In this document: one piece after another, positions 46,146 to 54,227 of the stretch | Position numbering within the stretch: position 1 is the first letter of the stretch | How the letters are laid out: every line of letters begins with the position of its first letter | NCBI GenBank assembly: GCA_963701325.1 | Contig: OY969604.1 | Location: 1,674,001 to 1,738,000 of the forward strand | DNA length: 64,000 bases | DNA from: Bog-756 sp963701325 | Lineage (GTDB): Bacteria > Actinomycetota > Acidimicrobiia > Acidimicrobiales > RAAP-2 | Reading direction: 5' to 3' | Translations under genes and position numbers: made by a program | The notes under the pieces: model-generated | What the model was told of the DNA's origin: nothing | Databases searched by the model: none | The model's input: only the letters and a program-made list of their open reading frames with translations

Positions 46146-46889
46146 TCAGGCTCGGGTGAACACCTCCGGGCCGTTCTCGGTGACCGCGATGGTGTGCTCG
46201 AAGTGGGCGGACAACCGCCCATCGGCGGTCACCACGCTCCAACCGTCCTCGAGCAAGACCGTCTCCGCCGCGCCGGCGTTGACCATCGGCTCGATGGCGA
46301 ACACCATGCCCGTCTTGAGGGTCGGCCCCGGCGTGCCCGGCCAGTAGTTGGGGACCTGGGGCTCCTCGTGCATGGCGGTCCCGATGGCGTGCCCGACGTA
46401 CTCCCTGACCACCGAGAACCCGTCCGCCTCGGCGACCTCCTGGACGGCCCGTCCGACCTCGTGGAGGCGGTTGCCGTCCCGCAGCTGCTCGATCCCGGCA
46501 TACAGGCTCCGCTCGGTGACCTCCATCAGCCGGGTGGCCTCGGCGGTCACCGTGCCCACTCCGGCGGTATAGGCGGCATCCCCGTGGTATCCCTCGACGA
46601 TGGCTCCGCAGTCCACCGAGATGATGTCGCCCTCCTCGAGCACCACCGTCTCCGACGGGATGCCGTGGACGATCATCGAGTTCGGGGAGGTGCAGACCAC
46701 CGCGGGGAACCCGTGGTAGTTGAGGAAGTTGGACGTCGCGCCCCGCTTGTCCAGGACCGAGCGGGCGACCCGGTCGATGTCGGCGGTGGTCACCCCGGGA
46801 CGCAGCACCGCCCGGGTGGCCTCGTGCATCTCGGCGACCACACGACCGGCCTTGCGCATCTTCGCCAGCTCGTCGGGGTTACGCCTCAT
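46146..46889 (-). CDS. map: methionine aminopeptidase type I
   Basis: Removes the initiator Met. The 247-residue pita-bread fold enzyme has HGIPSETVVLEEGDIISVDCGAIVEGYHGDAAYT (two metal-binding Asp), GHAIGTAMHEEPQVPNY (His and Glu), and FAIEPMVNAG, HFEHTIAVTENGPEV (Glu ligands). The length is that of the minimal form without an N-terminal extension. It follows adk by 47 bases. Confidence 0.95.
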   Translation of the reverse strand: MRRNPDELAKMRKAGRVVAEMHEATRAVLRPGVTTADIDRVARSVLDKRGATSNFLNYHGFPAVVCTSPNSMIVHGIPSETVVLEEGDIISVDCGAIVEGYHGDAAYTAGVGTVTAEATRLMEVTERSLYAGIEQLRDGNRLHEVGRAVQEVAEADGFSVVREYVGHAIGTAMHEEPQVPNYWPGTPGPTLKTGMVFAIEPMVNAGAAETVLLEDGWSVVTADGRLSAHFEHTIAVTENGPEVFTRA

Positions 46890-46936
46890 GTCCGTTCCCG
46901 GCGATCCGATCCCACGCTCTCATCGTACGGCACGCC

Positions 46937-47617
46937 TCAGGTCAACTGACCACGTCTGCGGTTGCGGCGGTCCTCGATGACCTTGACCATCCGCCGGGTC
47001 ACCGCGTCCGGTGTCCCGGTGCCCGGGACGGCCGCCAGCTGGTTGCGCTTCCGGTACCACTCGATGAGCGGCGCGGTCTGGCGCTCGTAGAGCTCGAGCC
47101 GCCGCGAGATGGCCTCCTCGGTGTCGTCCTCGCGCTGGACCACCTCGCCACCGCAGACGTCGCAGCTCCAGTTGATCAACGGCGGCGCGGAGAGCGAGTA
47201 GTTGGCGCCGCAGTCCACGCACACCCGGCGCGAGGCCAGCCGGCGGAGCACCTGGCCGGTGGCGATCTCGATGTCGATCGCCAGGTCGAGGTCGATCGGG
47301 GAGAGGATCTCGGCCAGCCGCTCGGCCTGGGCGACCGTCCGCGGGCAGCCGTCGAGGACGAACCCCCGGTCGTGCACGTCGCTCTCGGCGAGCCGCTCCG
47401 CCACCATCTCCATGATCAGATCGTCGCCGAGCAGCTCTCCCCGGTCCATCTGGTCCTTGGCCCGCAGGCCGACCGCGGTGCCCTGCTTGACCGCAGCGCG
47501 CAGCATGTCCCCGGTCGAGATGTGGGGGACCACATAATGATGGGAGAGGCGCACGCACTGTGTCCCCTTCCCCGCCCCCTGTTTGCCGAGGACGACGAGC
47601 CTGGCACCGGGTACCAC
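46937..47617 (-). CDS. adk: adenylate kinase
   Basis: Keeps adenine nucleotides in balance. VVLGKQGAGKGTQCVRLS is the P-loop (the usual GPPGAGKGT has GKQ here), followed by HISTGDMLRAAV, GFVLDGCPRTVAQAE and a long LID with four Cys (RVCVDCGANY, SCDVCGGEV), a zinc-type LID. The 226 residues are of the long form. Its GTG touches the secY TAG with no gap (TAGGTG). Confidence 0.94.
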   Translation of the reverse strand: MVPGARLVVLGKQGAGKGTQCVRLSHHYVVPHISTGDMLRAAVKQGTAVGLRAKDQMDRGELLGDDLIMEMVAERLAESDVHDRGFVLDGCPRTVAQAERLAEILSPIDLDLAIDIEIATGQVLRRLASRRVCVDCGANYSLSAPPLINWSCDVCGGEVVQREDDTEEAISRRLELYERQTAPLIEWYRKRNQLAAVPGTGTPDAVTRRMVKVIEDRRNRRRGQLT

Positions 47618-48910
47618 CTACTTGAGGAAGCCCTCGTAGTTTCGCATCATGAGCTGGCTGTCGATCTGCTTCATCGTCTCGAGTGCCACGCCAGTCGCGA
47701 TGAGGAGCGTCGTACCGTAGAAGGGATAGCTGGTGATGTTCCAGGCGGCCATCAGCAGGGACGGCGTGACTGCGACCGCGCCGAGGAAGAGGGCCCCGGG
47801 CCAGGTGATCCGGTTGAGGATGTGCGCCAGGTACCGCTCCGTCGGCTGCCCGGGTCGGATGCCCGGGATGTACCCGCCCTGCTTGCGGATGATGTCCGCC
47901 TGCTGGTGGGGATCGAAGGCCACGTAGACGTAGAAGAAGGTGAAGAGCAGGATGAACAGGAAGTAGGTGAAGATGTAGAAGATGCTGGTCGGGGTCACGT
48001 TGCTGTTGACCCAACTGCGGAAGGCATCCGACGGGATGATGTTGGAGAGCAGGACCGGGATGTAGAGCACCGAGCTCGCGAAGATGATCGGGATCACGCC
48101 GGCCTGGTTGACCTTGAGCGGGATGTAGGTGTTGGAGCCGCCGTACATCTTGCGCCCGACCACCCGCTTGGCGAAGGTGACCGGGATCCGGCGTTGCCCC
48201 TGGTCGACGAAGACGATGAGCACCAGCAGGGCGAGGGACACCAGGATGATGGCGGAGAACTTGACCCTGCCCCCCTCCTGGAGGACCGTGTTGAGCCCGG
48301 AGGGGATGCCGGCCACCACGTTGGCGAAGATCAGGATGGACATCCCCTGGCCGATGCCGCGCTGGGTGATGAGCTCCGCCAGCCACATCACGAAGGCCGT
48401 GCCCGCGGTCAGGGTCAGCACGATGAAGCCGGCCCGCCAGATCGAGTAGTTGAGGATCAGGTCGATGGTCTGGGTCGAGCCGAAGAGCCCACCGCCGCCC
48501 TTGTGGAAGAGGTAGACGAGCCCGGTCGACTGCATGAGGGCCAGGGCCACCGTGAGGTAGCGGGTGGTCTGGGTCAGCTTCTTCTGTCCGACCGCACCCT
48601 GGTCGCGCCACTGCTCGAGCTTGGGGATCACCGTGGCGAGCAACTGGATGATGATGCTCGAGGTGATGTAGGGCATGATCCCGAGCCCGAACACGGCCAT
48701 CCTGGTCAGTGCCCCGCCGCTGAACAGATTGAGGAAGCCGAGCACGCCCGAGGACTTGGACGCCGCCTCCAGCTGGGCCACCTTCGAGAAGTTGACGAAC
48801 GGCACCGGCACGTTCGCCCCGAACTGGTAGAGGGCGATGACGGTCAGCGTGAAGAGGACCTTCTTGCGAAGGTCGGGAATGCGGAAGATGTTGGCCAGAC
48901 TGGCGAGCAT
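47618..48910 (-). CDS. secY: preprotein translocase subunit SecY
   Basis: Channel of the Sec pathway, 430 residues with ten membrane helices. Typical parts are FGANVPVPFVNFSKVA, the plug region with GGALTRMAVFGLGIMPYITSSIIIQLL, the cytosolic loop QRRIPVTFAKRVVGRKMYGGSNTYIPLKVNQAGVIPIIF, and GGYIPGIRPGQPTERYLAHIL. It follows rplO in the spc order and precedes adk, as in most bacteria. Confidence 0.96.
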   Translation of the reverse strand: MLASLANIFRIPDLRKKVLFTLTVIALYQFGANVPVPFVNFSKVAQLEAASKSSGVLGFLNLFSGGALTRMAVFGLGIMPYITSSIIIQLLATVIPKLEQWRDQGAVGQKKLTQTTRYLTVALALMQSTGLVYLFHKGGGGLFGSTQTIDLILNYSIWRAGFIVLTLTAGTAFVMWLAELITQRGIGQGMSILIFANVVAGIPSGLNTVLQEGGRVKFSAIILVSLALLVLIVFVDQGQRRIPVTFAKRVVGRKMYGGSNTYIPLKVNQAGVIPIIFASSVLYIPVLLSNIIPSDAFRSWVNSNVTPTSIFYIFTYFLFILLFTFFYVYVAFDPHQQADIIRKQGGYIPGIRPGQPTERYLAHILNRITWPGALFLGAVAVTPSLLMAAWNITSYPFYGTTLLIATGVALETMKQIDSQLMMRNYEGFLK

Positions 48911-48940
48911 TGGGCTCCTCGACGCCGGGGTGGGCCGATG

Positions 48941-49429
48941 CTACCGGTTGGTGAGCGCGTTGCCCTTTGCGGGCGGGCGGTCGTTTCCGAACGGCAGCGG
49001 GACCACGGTGACCGAGCCTCCGGCAGCGGTGATCGCACGCTCGGCCGACTTCGAGAAGCCGTGGGCCTCGACCCGGACGGCCCGTGTCAGCTCGCCCCCG
49101 CCGAGCACCTTGACCAGGTCTCCCTTGTGGGCGAGCCCGGCCGCGACCATGCCGGCGACGTCGATCGCATCGGCGTCCACGGCTGCGAGGGCACCCACGT
49201 TGACCGGGGTGTACTCGACGCGGAACGGGTTGGTGAAGCCGCGCAGCTTGGGAATCCGCTGCATCAGGGGCAGCTGACCCCCCTCGAACCCGAGCGGGAT
49301 GGTGTCGCGTGCGCCCTGCCCCTTGGTGCCGCGTCCGGCGGTCTTGCCACCCTTCCCGGCGATGCCACGACCGACCCGCCGGCGCGGACGGGTGGACCCG
49401 GCTGGAGGGCGGAGCTCATGGACTTTCAT
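48941..49429 (-). CDS. rplO: 50S ribosomal protein L15
   Basis: A 162-residue L15: HELRPPAGSTRPRRRVGRGIAGKGGKTAGRGTKGQ, FEGGQLPLMQRIPKLRGF and VKVLGGGELTRAVRVEAHGFSKSAERAITAAGG. The Gly/Arg-rich N-terminal arm reaches into 23S rRNA. The ATG overlaps the rpmD stop by four bases. Confidence 0.95.
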   Translation of the reverse strand: MKVHELRPPAGSTRPRRRVGRGIAGKGGKTAGRGTKGQGARDTIPLGFEGGQLPLMQRIPKLRGFTNPFRVEYTPVNVGALAAVDADAIDVAGMVAAGLAHKGDLVKVLGGGELTRAVRVEAHGFSKSAERAITAAGGSVTVVPLPFGNDRPPAKGNALTNR

Positions 49430-49659
49430 GATCGACCTCTCTCGTCTTCACCGGCGGCACGGACGTCCACCAGGTGCGGCACGCGTGCCAGCATCCCACG
49501 GATCTCCGGGCGATCCGGGAGCACGTTGGTGCGCCCGATGCCCCGAAGGCCGAGCGCCCGGAGGGTCCCCCGGTGCTTGGGTTTGGTCCCGATGGCCGAG
49601 CGGACCTGGGTGATCCGCAGCCAACCGCCAGCCGGTGCGCCGTCGGCCCCGGCGGCCAT
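49426..49659 (-). CDS. rpmD: 50S ribosomal protein L30
   Basis: A 77-residue L30: LRITQVRSAIGTKPKHRGTLRALGLR and GIGRTNVLPDRPEIRGMLARVPHLVDV. The core family is about 60 residues; a short Ala/Gly-rich N-terminus is added. It overlaps rplO and follows rpsE with no gap beyond one base. Confidence 0.93.
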   Translation of the reverse strand: MAAGADGAPAGGWLRITQVRSAIGTKPKHRGTLRALGLRGIGRTNVLPDRPEIRGMLARVPHLVDVRAAGEDERGRS

Positions 49660-49660
49660 C

Positions 49661-50215
49661 TCAGCTCACCTCCGTGAACAGATCCGCCTCGCGCCGGCGC
49701 TCGCGGTAGGCGCGCAGCAGGGCGGCCGGGACCACCTCGTCGACCGGCTTGCCCCTCAGGGCGGCGATCTCGTCCGGACGCTTCAAGTCCTTGAGGCCGG
49801 CGATGGTGGCGTGGGCGACGTTGATCCGGTTGGACGACCCGAGCGACTTGGCCAGGATGTCGCGGATGCCGGCCATCTCGAGGATCGCCCGGGCAGCGCC
49901 GCCGGCGATGACCCCGGTACCGGGGGCGGCCGGCTTCAGCATGATCCGGCCTGCGCCGCTCTCCCCCACCACCGGGTGGGTGATCGTCGACCCGGCCAGC
50001 GGCACGTCGAACATGTTCTTGCGTGCCTCCTCGATGCCCTTCTGCACGGCGAGGCCGGCCTCCTTCGCCTTGCCGTACCCGAGCCCGACCCGTCCGTTCC
50101 CGTCGCCCACCACCATGAGGGCGGCGAAGGAGAACCGGCGGCCACCCTTGACCACCTTGGACACCCGGTTGACCCGGATCGTCTGCTCCTCGTATTGCAG
50201 TTCGTTAGCGGCCAT
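49661..50215 (-). CDS. rpsE: 30S ribosomal protein S5
   Basis: A 184-residue S5 in the decoding-accuracy region: QTIRVNRVSKVVKGGRRFSFAALMVVGDGNGRVGLG, then KAAPGTGVIAGGAARAILEMAGIRDILAKSLGSSN, and the ADLFTEV-type end. It is three bases after rplR. The 16S-contacting double-stranded RNA-binding fold is intact. Confidence 0.95.
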   Translation of the reverse strand: MAANELQYEEQTIRVNRVSKVVKGGRRFSFAALMVVGDGNGRVGLGYGKAKEAGLAVQKGIEEARKNMFDVPLAGSTITHPVVGESGAGRIMLKPAAPGTGVIAGGAARAILEMAGIRDILAKSLGSSNRINVAHATIAGLKDLKRPDEIAALRGKPVDEVVPAALLRAYRERRREADLFTEVS

Positions 50216-50218
50216 GTC

Positions 50219-50581
50219 TCAGAACTCCAGTCCTTCTGCACGGGCGGCGTCAGCCAGGGCTGCCACTCGTCCGTGATAGGCGAATCCGCCGCGGTCGAAC
50301 ACCACTGCGGTGATTCCGGCCTCCTTCGCCCGCGAGGCCGCGAGGGCCCCGACGGCGCGGGCGGCCTCGACGTTTCCGCCCCCGACGTCGCGAAGGACGC
50401 TCTCGGTCGAGGACGCCGCTGCCAGGGTTCGGCCGGCGTCGTCATCGATGAGCTGGGCGGAGATGTGCTTGTTGGATCGGAACACAGCCAGGCGGGGGCG
50501 TGCGGCGGTGCCCTGGACCCGGCGGCGGACCCGGGCGTGCCGACGCTGGCGGAGCTCTCGCTTGTGATCGGTGTGTGCCAT
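50219..50581 (-). CDS. rplR: 50S ribosomal protein L18
   Basis: A 120-residue 5S rRNA-binding protein: KRELRQRRHARVRRRVQGTAARPRLAVFRSNKHISAQLIDD and the C-terminal VVFDRGGFAYHGRVAALADAARAEGLEF. ATG 50581 shares one base with the rplF stop (TAATG). Its length and ending are typical. Confidence 0.95.
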   Translation of the reverse strand: MAHTDHKRELRQRRHARVRRRVQGTAARPRLAVFRSNKHISAQLIDDDAGRTLAAASSTESVLRDVGGGNVEAARAVGALAASRAKEAGITAVVFDRGGFAYHGRVAALADAARAEGLEF

Positions 50582-51123
50582 TACTTGGCTGCCTTCCCGG
50601 CCTTGCGCACGACCCGTTCGCCCGCATAGCGGATGCCCTTGCCCTTGTAGGGCTCGGGCTTGCGCAGCTTGCGGATGTCGGCGGCCACCTGGCCGACCGC
50701 TTCCTTGTCGATTCCCCTGACGATGATCCTGGTGGGGCTCGGCACCTCGAAGGTGACCCCGTCCGGGGCCTGCACGTTGACCGGGTGCGAGAACCCGAGG
50801 GCGAGCTCCAGGGCGTTCGGCCCCTTGGGGACCGCGCGGTAGCCGACACCGACGATCTCGAGCTCCTTGCTGAACCCCGCGGTCACCCCGGCCACCATGT
50901 TGGCCACCAGGGATCGGGTCAGGCCGTGCAGCGCACGGTTCTGGCGCTGGTCGTCGGGACGTTCGACAACCAGGACGTCGCCGTCCTGGCGGATGCTGAT
51001 GGCGGCCGGGACGGTGCGGGCGAGCTCTCCCTGGGGTCCCTTGACCGTCACCCTGTGGTCGTTGCCGAGTGCGACGGTGACCCCGGTCGGCACGGCGATC
51101 GGTGAGCGTCCGATGCGGGACAT
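50581..51123 (-). CDS. rplF: 50S ribosomal protein L6
   Basis: A 180-residue L6 near the factor-binding site: SRIGRSPIAVPTGVTVALG, VTVKGPQGELART, GVGYRAVPKGPNALELALGFSHPV and PEPYKGKGIRYAGERVVRKAGKAAK. ATG 51123 follows GGAGGTG by eight bases; a longer reading from 51159 has no support. The spacing to rpsH is 63 bases. Confidence 0.96.
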   Translation of the reverse strand: MSRIGRSPIAVPTGVTVALGNDHRVTVKGPQGELARTVPAAISIRQDGDVLVVERPDDQRQNRALHGLTRSLVANMVAGVTAGFSKELEIVGVGYRAVPKGPNALELALGFSHPVNVQAPDGVTFEVPSPTRIIVRGIDKEAVGQVAADIRKLRKPEPYKGKGIRYAGERVVRKAGKAAK

Positions 51124-51186
51124 CAGCCGACACCTCCAGCGGTGGTCGCGTGCCTGCACACCGCACGGCCACGAGCAGCGGTCAGG

Positions 51187-51591
51187 TCACCAGACATAGC
51201 AGAGCACCTCTCCACCCATCCGGCGCTTGCGCGCCTCGCGGTCGGTCATGAGGCCCTTGGAGGTCGAGACCACCGCCACGCCCAACCCCCCGAGCACACG
51301 GGGGATCTTGTCGGCCCGGGCGTAGATGCGCAGACCGGGCTTGGACACCCGCTTGATCCCGGAGATGGTCCGGGCCCGGTCGGGTGCGTACTTCATGGTG
51401 ATCTCGAGGGTCTTGCCCGGCTTGCCCGGGGTGTCGTTCACCTGGAAGCCGCCGATGTACCCCTCGTCCACCAGAATGGCCGCCAGCGATTCCTTGAGCT
51501 TCGAGCCCGGCATCGACACCGTGTCGAAGTGGGCGGTATTGGCGTTGCGGATGCGCGTCAGCATGTCGGCAATCGGGTCGGTCATCGTCAT
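51187..51591 (-). CDS. rpsH: 30S ribosomal protein S8
   Basis: A 134-residue S8: DPIADMLTRIRNANTAHFDTVSMPGSKLKESLA, RVSKPGLRIYARADKIPRVLGGLGVAVVSTSKGLMTDREA and the ending GGEVLCYVW. In E. coli S8 represses the spc operon at the L5 mRNA; no such structure was sought successfully here. ATG 51591 follows GGAGG by about 10 bases. Confidence 0.96.
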   Translation of the reverse strand: MTMTDPIADMLTRIRNANTAHFDTVSMPGSKLKESLAAILVDEGYIGGFQVNDTPGKPGKTLEITMKYAPDRARTISGIKRVSKPGLRIYARADKIPRVLGGLGVAVVSTSKGLMTDREARKRRMGGEVLCYVW

Positions 51592-51607
51592 GGTGTTTCG
51601 CCTCCTC

Positions 51608-51793
51608 TCACCAACTGGCCTTCGTCACGCCGGGGATCTCACCGGCGTGGACCATCACCCGCAGGCAGATCCGGCACAGGCCGAACTTGCGATACACCGA
51701 CTTGGGCCGGCCGCACCGGCGGCACCGGGTGTACCCGCGCACCTTGAACTTGGGGGTGCGCTGCTGCTTCTCGATCAACGCGGTCTTCGCCAT
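51608..51793 (-). CDS. rpsZ: 30S ribosomal protein S14 type Z
   Basis: A 61-residue zinc form of S14: AKTALIEKQQRTPKFKVRGYTRCRRCGRPK and FGLCRICLRVMVHAGEIPGVTKASW, with two C-x2-C pairs. The short zinc type is the standard S14 in many actinobacteria and Firmicutes; a zinc-free paralogue, if present, is elsewhere. It is four bases after rplE. Confidence 0.96.
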   Translation of the reverse strand: MAKTALIEKQQRTPKFKVRGYTRCRRCGRPKSVYRKFGLCRICLRVMVHAGEIPGVTKASW

Positions 51794-51797
51794 GGGG

Positions 51798-52370
51798 TTA
51801 TTGATTCTCCTGTCGGAAGGGAAAGCCGAATGCGGCCAGGAGGGCCCGGCCCTCTTCGTCGGTTCGTGCGGTGGTGGCGATGGTGATGTCCATGCCTCTG
51901 GTGGTGTCGATGCGGTCGTAGTCGATCTCGGGGAAGATGAGCTGCTCGGTCACGCCGAAGGTGTAGTTCCCGTGGCCGTCGAACGAGCGGGGTGAGAGGC
52001 CACGGAAGTCACGGATGCGGGGGATGGCCATCGCGACCAGCCGGTCGAAGAACTCCCAGGCCCGGTCGCCCCTGAGGGTCACCTTGGCGCCGATCTCCTG
52101 GCCCTCGCGGAGTTTGAACTGGGCGATCGACTTCTTGGCCCGGGTCACCACCGGCTTCTGGCCCGCGATGGTCTCGAGATCGCGCATGGCCCCCTCGATC
52201 AGGGACTTCTGCTGGGTTGCCCGGCCGACTCCCATGTTGATCACGATCTTGGTGAGCCGGGGGACCTCCATGGGGTTGGAGAGGCCCAGTGCGGCCTGGA
52301 GCTCGGCCCGGACCGTCTCGTCGTAGCGCTGCTTGAGACGCGGCCGGACGGCCGCGGCGGTGGTCGCCAT
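51798..52370 (-). CDS. rplE: 50S ribosomal protein L5
   Basis: A 190-residue 5S rRNA-binding protein: PRLKQRYDETVRAELQAALGLSN, PRLTKIVINMGVGRATQQ, VTRAKKSIAQFKLREGQEIGAKVTLRGDRAWEFFDRLVA and GNYTFGVTEQLIFPEI. ATG 52370 is preceded by a Shine-Dalgarno-like GGACC and shares one base with the rplX stop. The longer reading to 52463 falls inside rplX. Confidence 0.95.
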   Translation of the reverse strand: MATTAAAVRPRLKQRYDETVRAELQAALGLSNPMEVPRLTKIVINMGVGRATQQKSLIEGAMRDLETIAGQKPVVTRAKKSIAQFKLREGQEIGAKVTLRGDRAWEFFDRLVAMAIPRIRDFRGLSPRSFDGHGNYTFGVTEQLIFPEIDYDRIDTTRGMDITIATTARTDEEGRALLAAFGFPFRQENQ

Positions 52371-52675
52371 CAGAGGTCCGTCCCGCACTTGCGGCAGACC
52401 CGTATCTTGCGACCCTGCTCGTCGATCCGGATGCCGATGCGGGTGGGGCCGCACGAATTGCACACGATGGCCACGGACGAGACCGAGACCGGCATGAACT
52501 TGTCGATGACACCGCCCTGCATGGTGGCGCGGGTCGGCTTGGCATGGCGCTTGGCGACGTGGACGCCTTCCACGATCACCCGTCCCTCGGCCGGGATGGC
52601 CCGGACCACATTGGCCTGCTTGCCGCGGTCCTTGCCGGACAGGACCTGGACCTTGTCGCCCTTCTTGATGCGCAT
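52370..52675 (-). CDS. rplX: 50S ribosomal protein L24
   Basis: A 101-residue assembly-initiating protein at the tunnel exit: RIKKGDKVQVLSGKDRGKQANVVRAIPAEGRVIVEGVHV (KOW domain), then MPVSVSSVAIVCNSCGPTRIGIRI and a C-terminal RVCRKCGTDL. The two C-x2-C pairs (CNSC, CRKC) could bind zinc; such Cys pairs occur in L24 of many bacteria. Confidence 0.95.
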   Translation of the reverse strand: MRIKKGDKVQVLSGKDRGKQANVVRAIPAEGRVIVEGVHVAKRHAKPTRATMQGGVIDKFMPVSVSSVAIVCNSCGPTRIGIRIDEQGRKIRVCRKCGTDL

Positions 52676-53044
52676 CTACAACACCTCCGGTGCCAGCGAG
52701 ATGATCCGCATGAACCGCTTGTCGCGCAGTTCACGGCCCACCGGGCCGAAGATGCGGGTCCCCCGCGGCTGTTGCTGGTCGTTGATGAGGACGGCCGCGT
52801 TCTCGTCGAAGCGGATGTAGCTGCCGTCGGGGCGCCGCTTCTCCTTTTTGGTGCGGACGACGACGCACTTCACGACATCACCCTTCTTGACCGCGGCACC
52901 CGGGATGGCGTCCTTCACCGTCGCCACGAAGATGTCGCCGATCGAGGCGTACCGGCGACGCGAGCCACCCAGCACCTTGATGCAGAGCACTTCCTTCGCA
53001 CCGGAGTTGTCAGCCACGCGAAGCCGCGATTCCTGCTGGATCAT
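52676..53044 (-). CDS. rplN: 50S ribosomal protein L14
   Basis: A 122-residue L14: IQQESRLRVADNSGAKEVLCIKVLGGSRRRYASIGDIFVATVKDA, VVKCVVVRTKKEKRRPDGSYIRFDENAAVLIN and TRIFGPVGRELRDKRFMRIISLAPEVL. It is among the most conserved ribosomal proteins. ATG overlaps the rpsQ stop by four bases. Confidence 0.97.
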   Translation of the reverse strand: MIQQESRLRVADNSGAKEVLCIKVLGGSRRRYASIGDIFVATVKDAIPGAAVKKGDVVKCVVVRTKKEKRRPDGSYIRFDENAAVLINDQQQPRGTRIFGPVGRELRDKRFMRIISLAPEVL

Positions 53045-53331
53045 CTCGCACGCTCCAGCACCTCGGACAGCCGCCACCGCTTGAGCTTCGAGAGCGGGCG
53101 GGTCTCCACGACCCGTACCCGATCGCCCACCTTGGCGGTGTTCTCGCCGTCGTGGACGTAGAGACGCTTGGTCCGCTGGACCGTCTTGCCGTAGCGCGGG
53201 TGGCGGACCCGCTCGATCACCGCGACGATCACGGTCGCCTCCATGGCGTCGGACACCACCAGGCCCTCGCGGACCTTCCGGGCGTTCTTCCGCTCGGTGG
53301 TGGTGCCGTCGGCACGCTCGTCGGCTGCCAT
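53041..53331 (-). CDS. rpsQ: 30S ribosomal protein S17
   Basis: A 96-residue OB-fold 16S-binding protein: RKNARKVREGLVVSDAMEATVIVAV, RVRHPRYGKTVQRTKRLYVHDGENTAKVGDRVRVVETRPLSKLKRWRL. ATG 53331 gives a short Asp/Arg/Thr N-terminus; the longer Arg-rich reading upstream is the frame-shifted image of the rpmC tail and is not used. Overlap with rpmC is one base. Confidence 0.94.
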   Translation of the reverse strand: MAADERADGTTTERKNARKVREGLVVSDAMEATVIVAVIERVRHPRYGKTVQRTKRLYVHDGENTAKVGDRVRVVETRPLSKLKRWRLSEVLERAR

Positions 53332-53789
53332 CACTCCGTCTCCTCTGGGTCTGCGTCCTCGTCGTCGTCGGCGTCTGCGTCCTCGTCGACAGCTGCGACT
53401 GCGTCTTCGTCCTCGTCGTCCGACCAATCCTCCGCGGTGGCCTCCGGCTCCTCGGCGTCTGCTTCGGCCTCGGCCCGGGCGGCTGCCCGCCGCTCGGAGG
53501 CGGTGGTCCGGTCCCGGCCCAGGGCTTCGTCCTCGCTCCGCCGACGTGCCGCAGCCTGGTGCGCCGGCAGCAGGTCGAGGGCCAGGCCCTCGGCCTCGGC
53601 GATCTCACGATTGCGCAGCTCGGTGAGCATCCTGGCCACGTCCTTGCGGACGTGGCCGATCCGCGTGAAGTTGTCGAGCTGCCCGGTGGCGAGCTGGAAG
53701 CGGAGATTGAACAGCTCGCGCCTCGTCTCGGTCAGCTGGCGCTCGAGCTCCTCGGTGTCGTACTCGGAGATCTGGGCGGCGGTCACCAT
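53331..53789 (-). CDS. rpmC: 50S ribosomal protein L29 with long acidic tail
   Basis: The first 70 residues are a normal L29 (AAQISEYDTEELERQLTETRRELFNLRFQLATGQLDN, RKDVARMLTELRNREI). The family has about 65-75 residues, but this protein has 152. The rest is an Ala/Glu/Arg helix-like stretch (RRAAARAEAEADAEE) and then an almost pure Asp/Glu/Ala end (WSDDEDEDAVAAVDEDADADDDED). L29 lies beside L23 at the tunnel exit, so the tail would point out from the exit. The frame is real, since rpsQ starts in the overlap. Confidence 0.93.
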   Translation of the reverse strand: MVTAAQISEYDTEELERQLTETRRELFNLRFQLATGQLDNFTRIGHVRKDVARMLTELRNREIAEAEGLALDLLPAHQAAARRRSEDEALGRDRTTASERRAAARAEAEADAEEPEATAEDWSDDEDEDAVAAVDEDADADDDEDADPEETE

Positions 53790-54226
53790 CAGACCTGTAC
53801 CTCCGGTGTGCCGTGGGTTCCCGGACGGATGACGAAGCGGGCCTTGAAGGGGAGCTTCTGGATGGCACGGTCCATCGCTTCGCGGGCCAGGTTCTGGTCC
53901 ACCCCGGCGAGCTCGAAGAGGATCCGGCCGGGCTTGACCACGGCGACCCAGTGCTCCGGGTTCCCCTTCCCCGAGCCCATCCGGGTCTCGGCGGGCTTCT
54001 GGGTCACCGGCCGGTCCGGGAAGACCCGGATCCAGACCTTGCCGCCTCGCTTCACGTGCCGGGTCATCGCGATACGGGCGGCCTCGATCTGCCGTGCGGT
54101 CATCCAGGCCGGCTCGAGCGCCTGGATCCCGAAGTCGCCGAAGGTGACCTCACTGCCCCCCTTGGCCTTCCCGGACATCCGGCCGCGCTGCTGCTTGCGG
54201 TGTTTGACCTTGCGGGGCATCAACAT
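53789..54226 (-). CDS. rplP: 50S ribosomal protein L16
   Basis: A 145-residue L16 near the A-site tRNA elbow: PRKVKHRKQQRGRMSGKAKGGSEVTFGDFGIQALEPAW, RGGKVWIRVFPDRPVTQKPAETRMGSGKGNPEHWVAVVKPGRI and REAMDRAIQKLPFKARFV. GGAGGTGG lies eight bases before the ATG at 54226; an ATG two codons downstream is also possible. It shares a base with rpmC. Confidence 0.96.
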   Translation of the reverse strand: MLMPRKVKHRKQQRGRMSGKAKGGSEVTFGDFGIQALEPAWMTARQIEAARIAMTRHVKRGGKVWIRVFPDRPVTQKPAETRMGSGKGNPEHWVAVVKPGRILFELAGVDQNLAREAMDRAIQKLPFKARFVIRPGTHGTPEVQV

Positions 54227-54227
54227 C

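Noticed and set aside
47372..50629. A plus-strand open frame of over 1000 codons opposite secY and the spc genes
   Set aside because: High GC makes long antisense frames common; its sequence is the mirror of well-known genes on the other strand, with no recognisable domain.
53340..53480. Simple-sequence repeat rich in CTCGTC
   Set aside because: It is the codon pattern of the acidic L29 tail, not an independent repeat element; the same holds for the L22 tail at 55201-55420.
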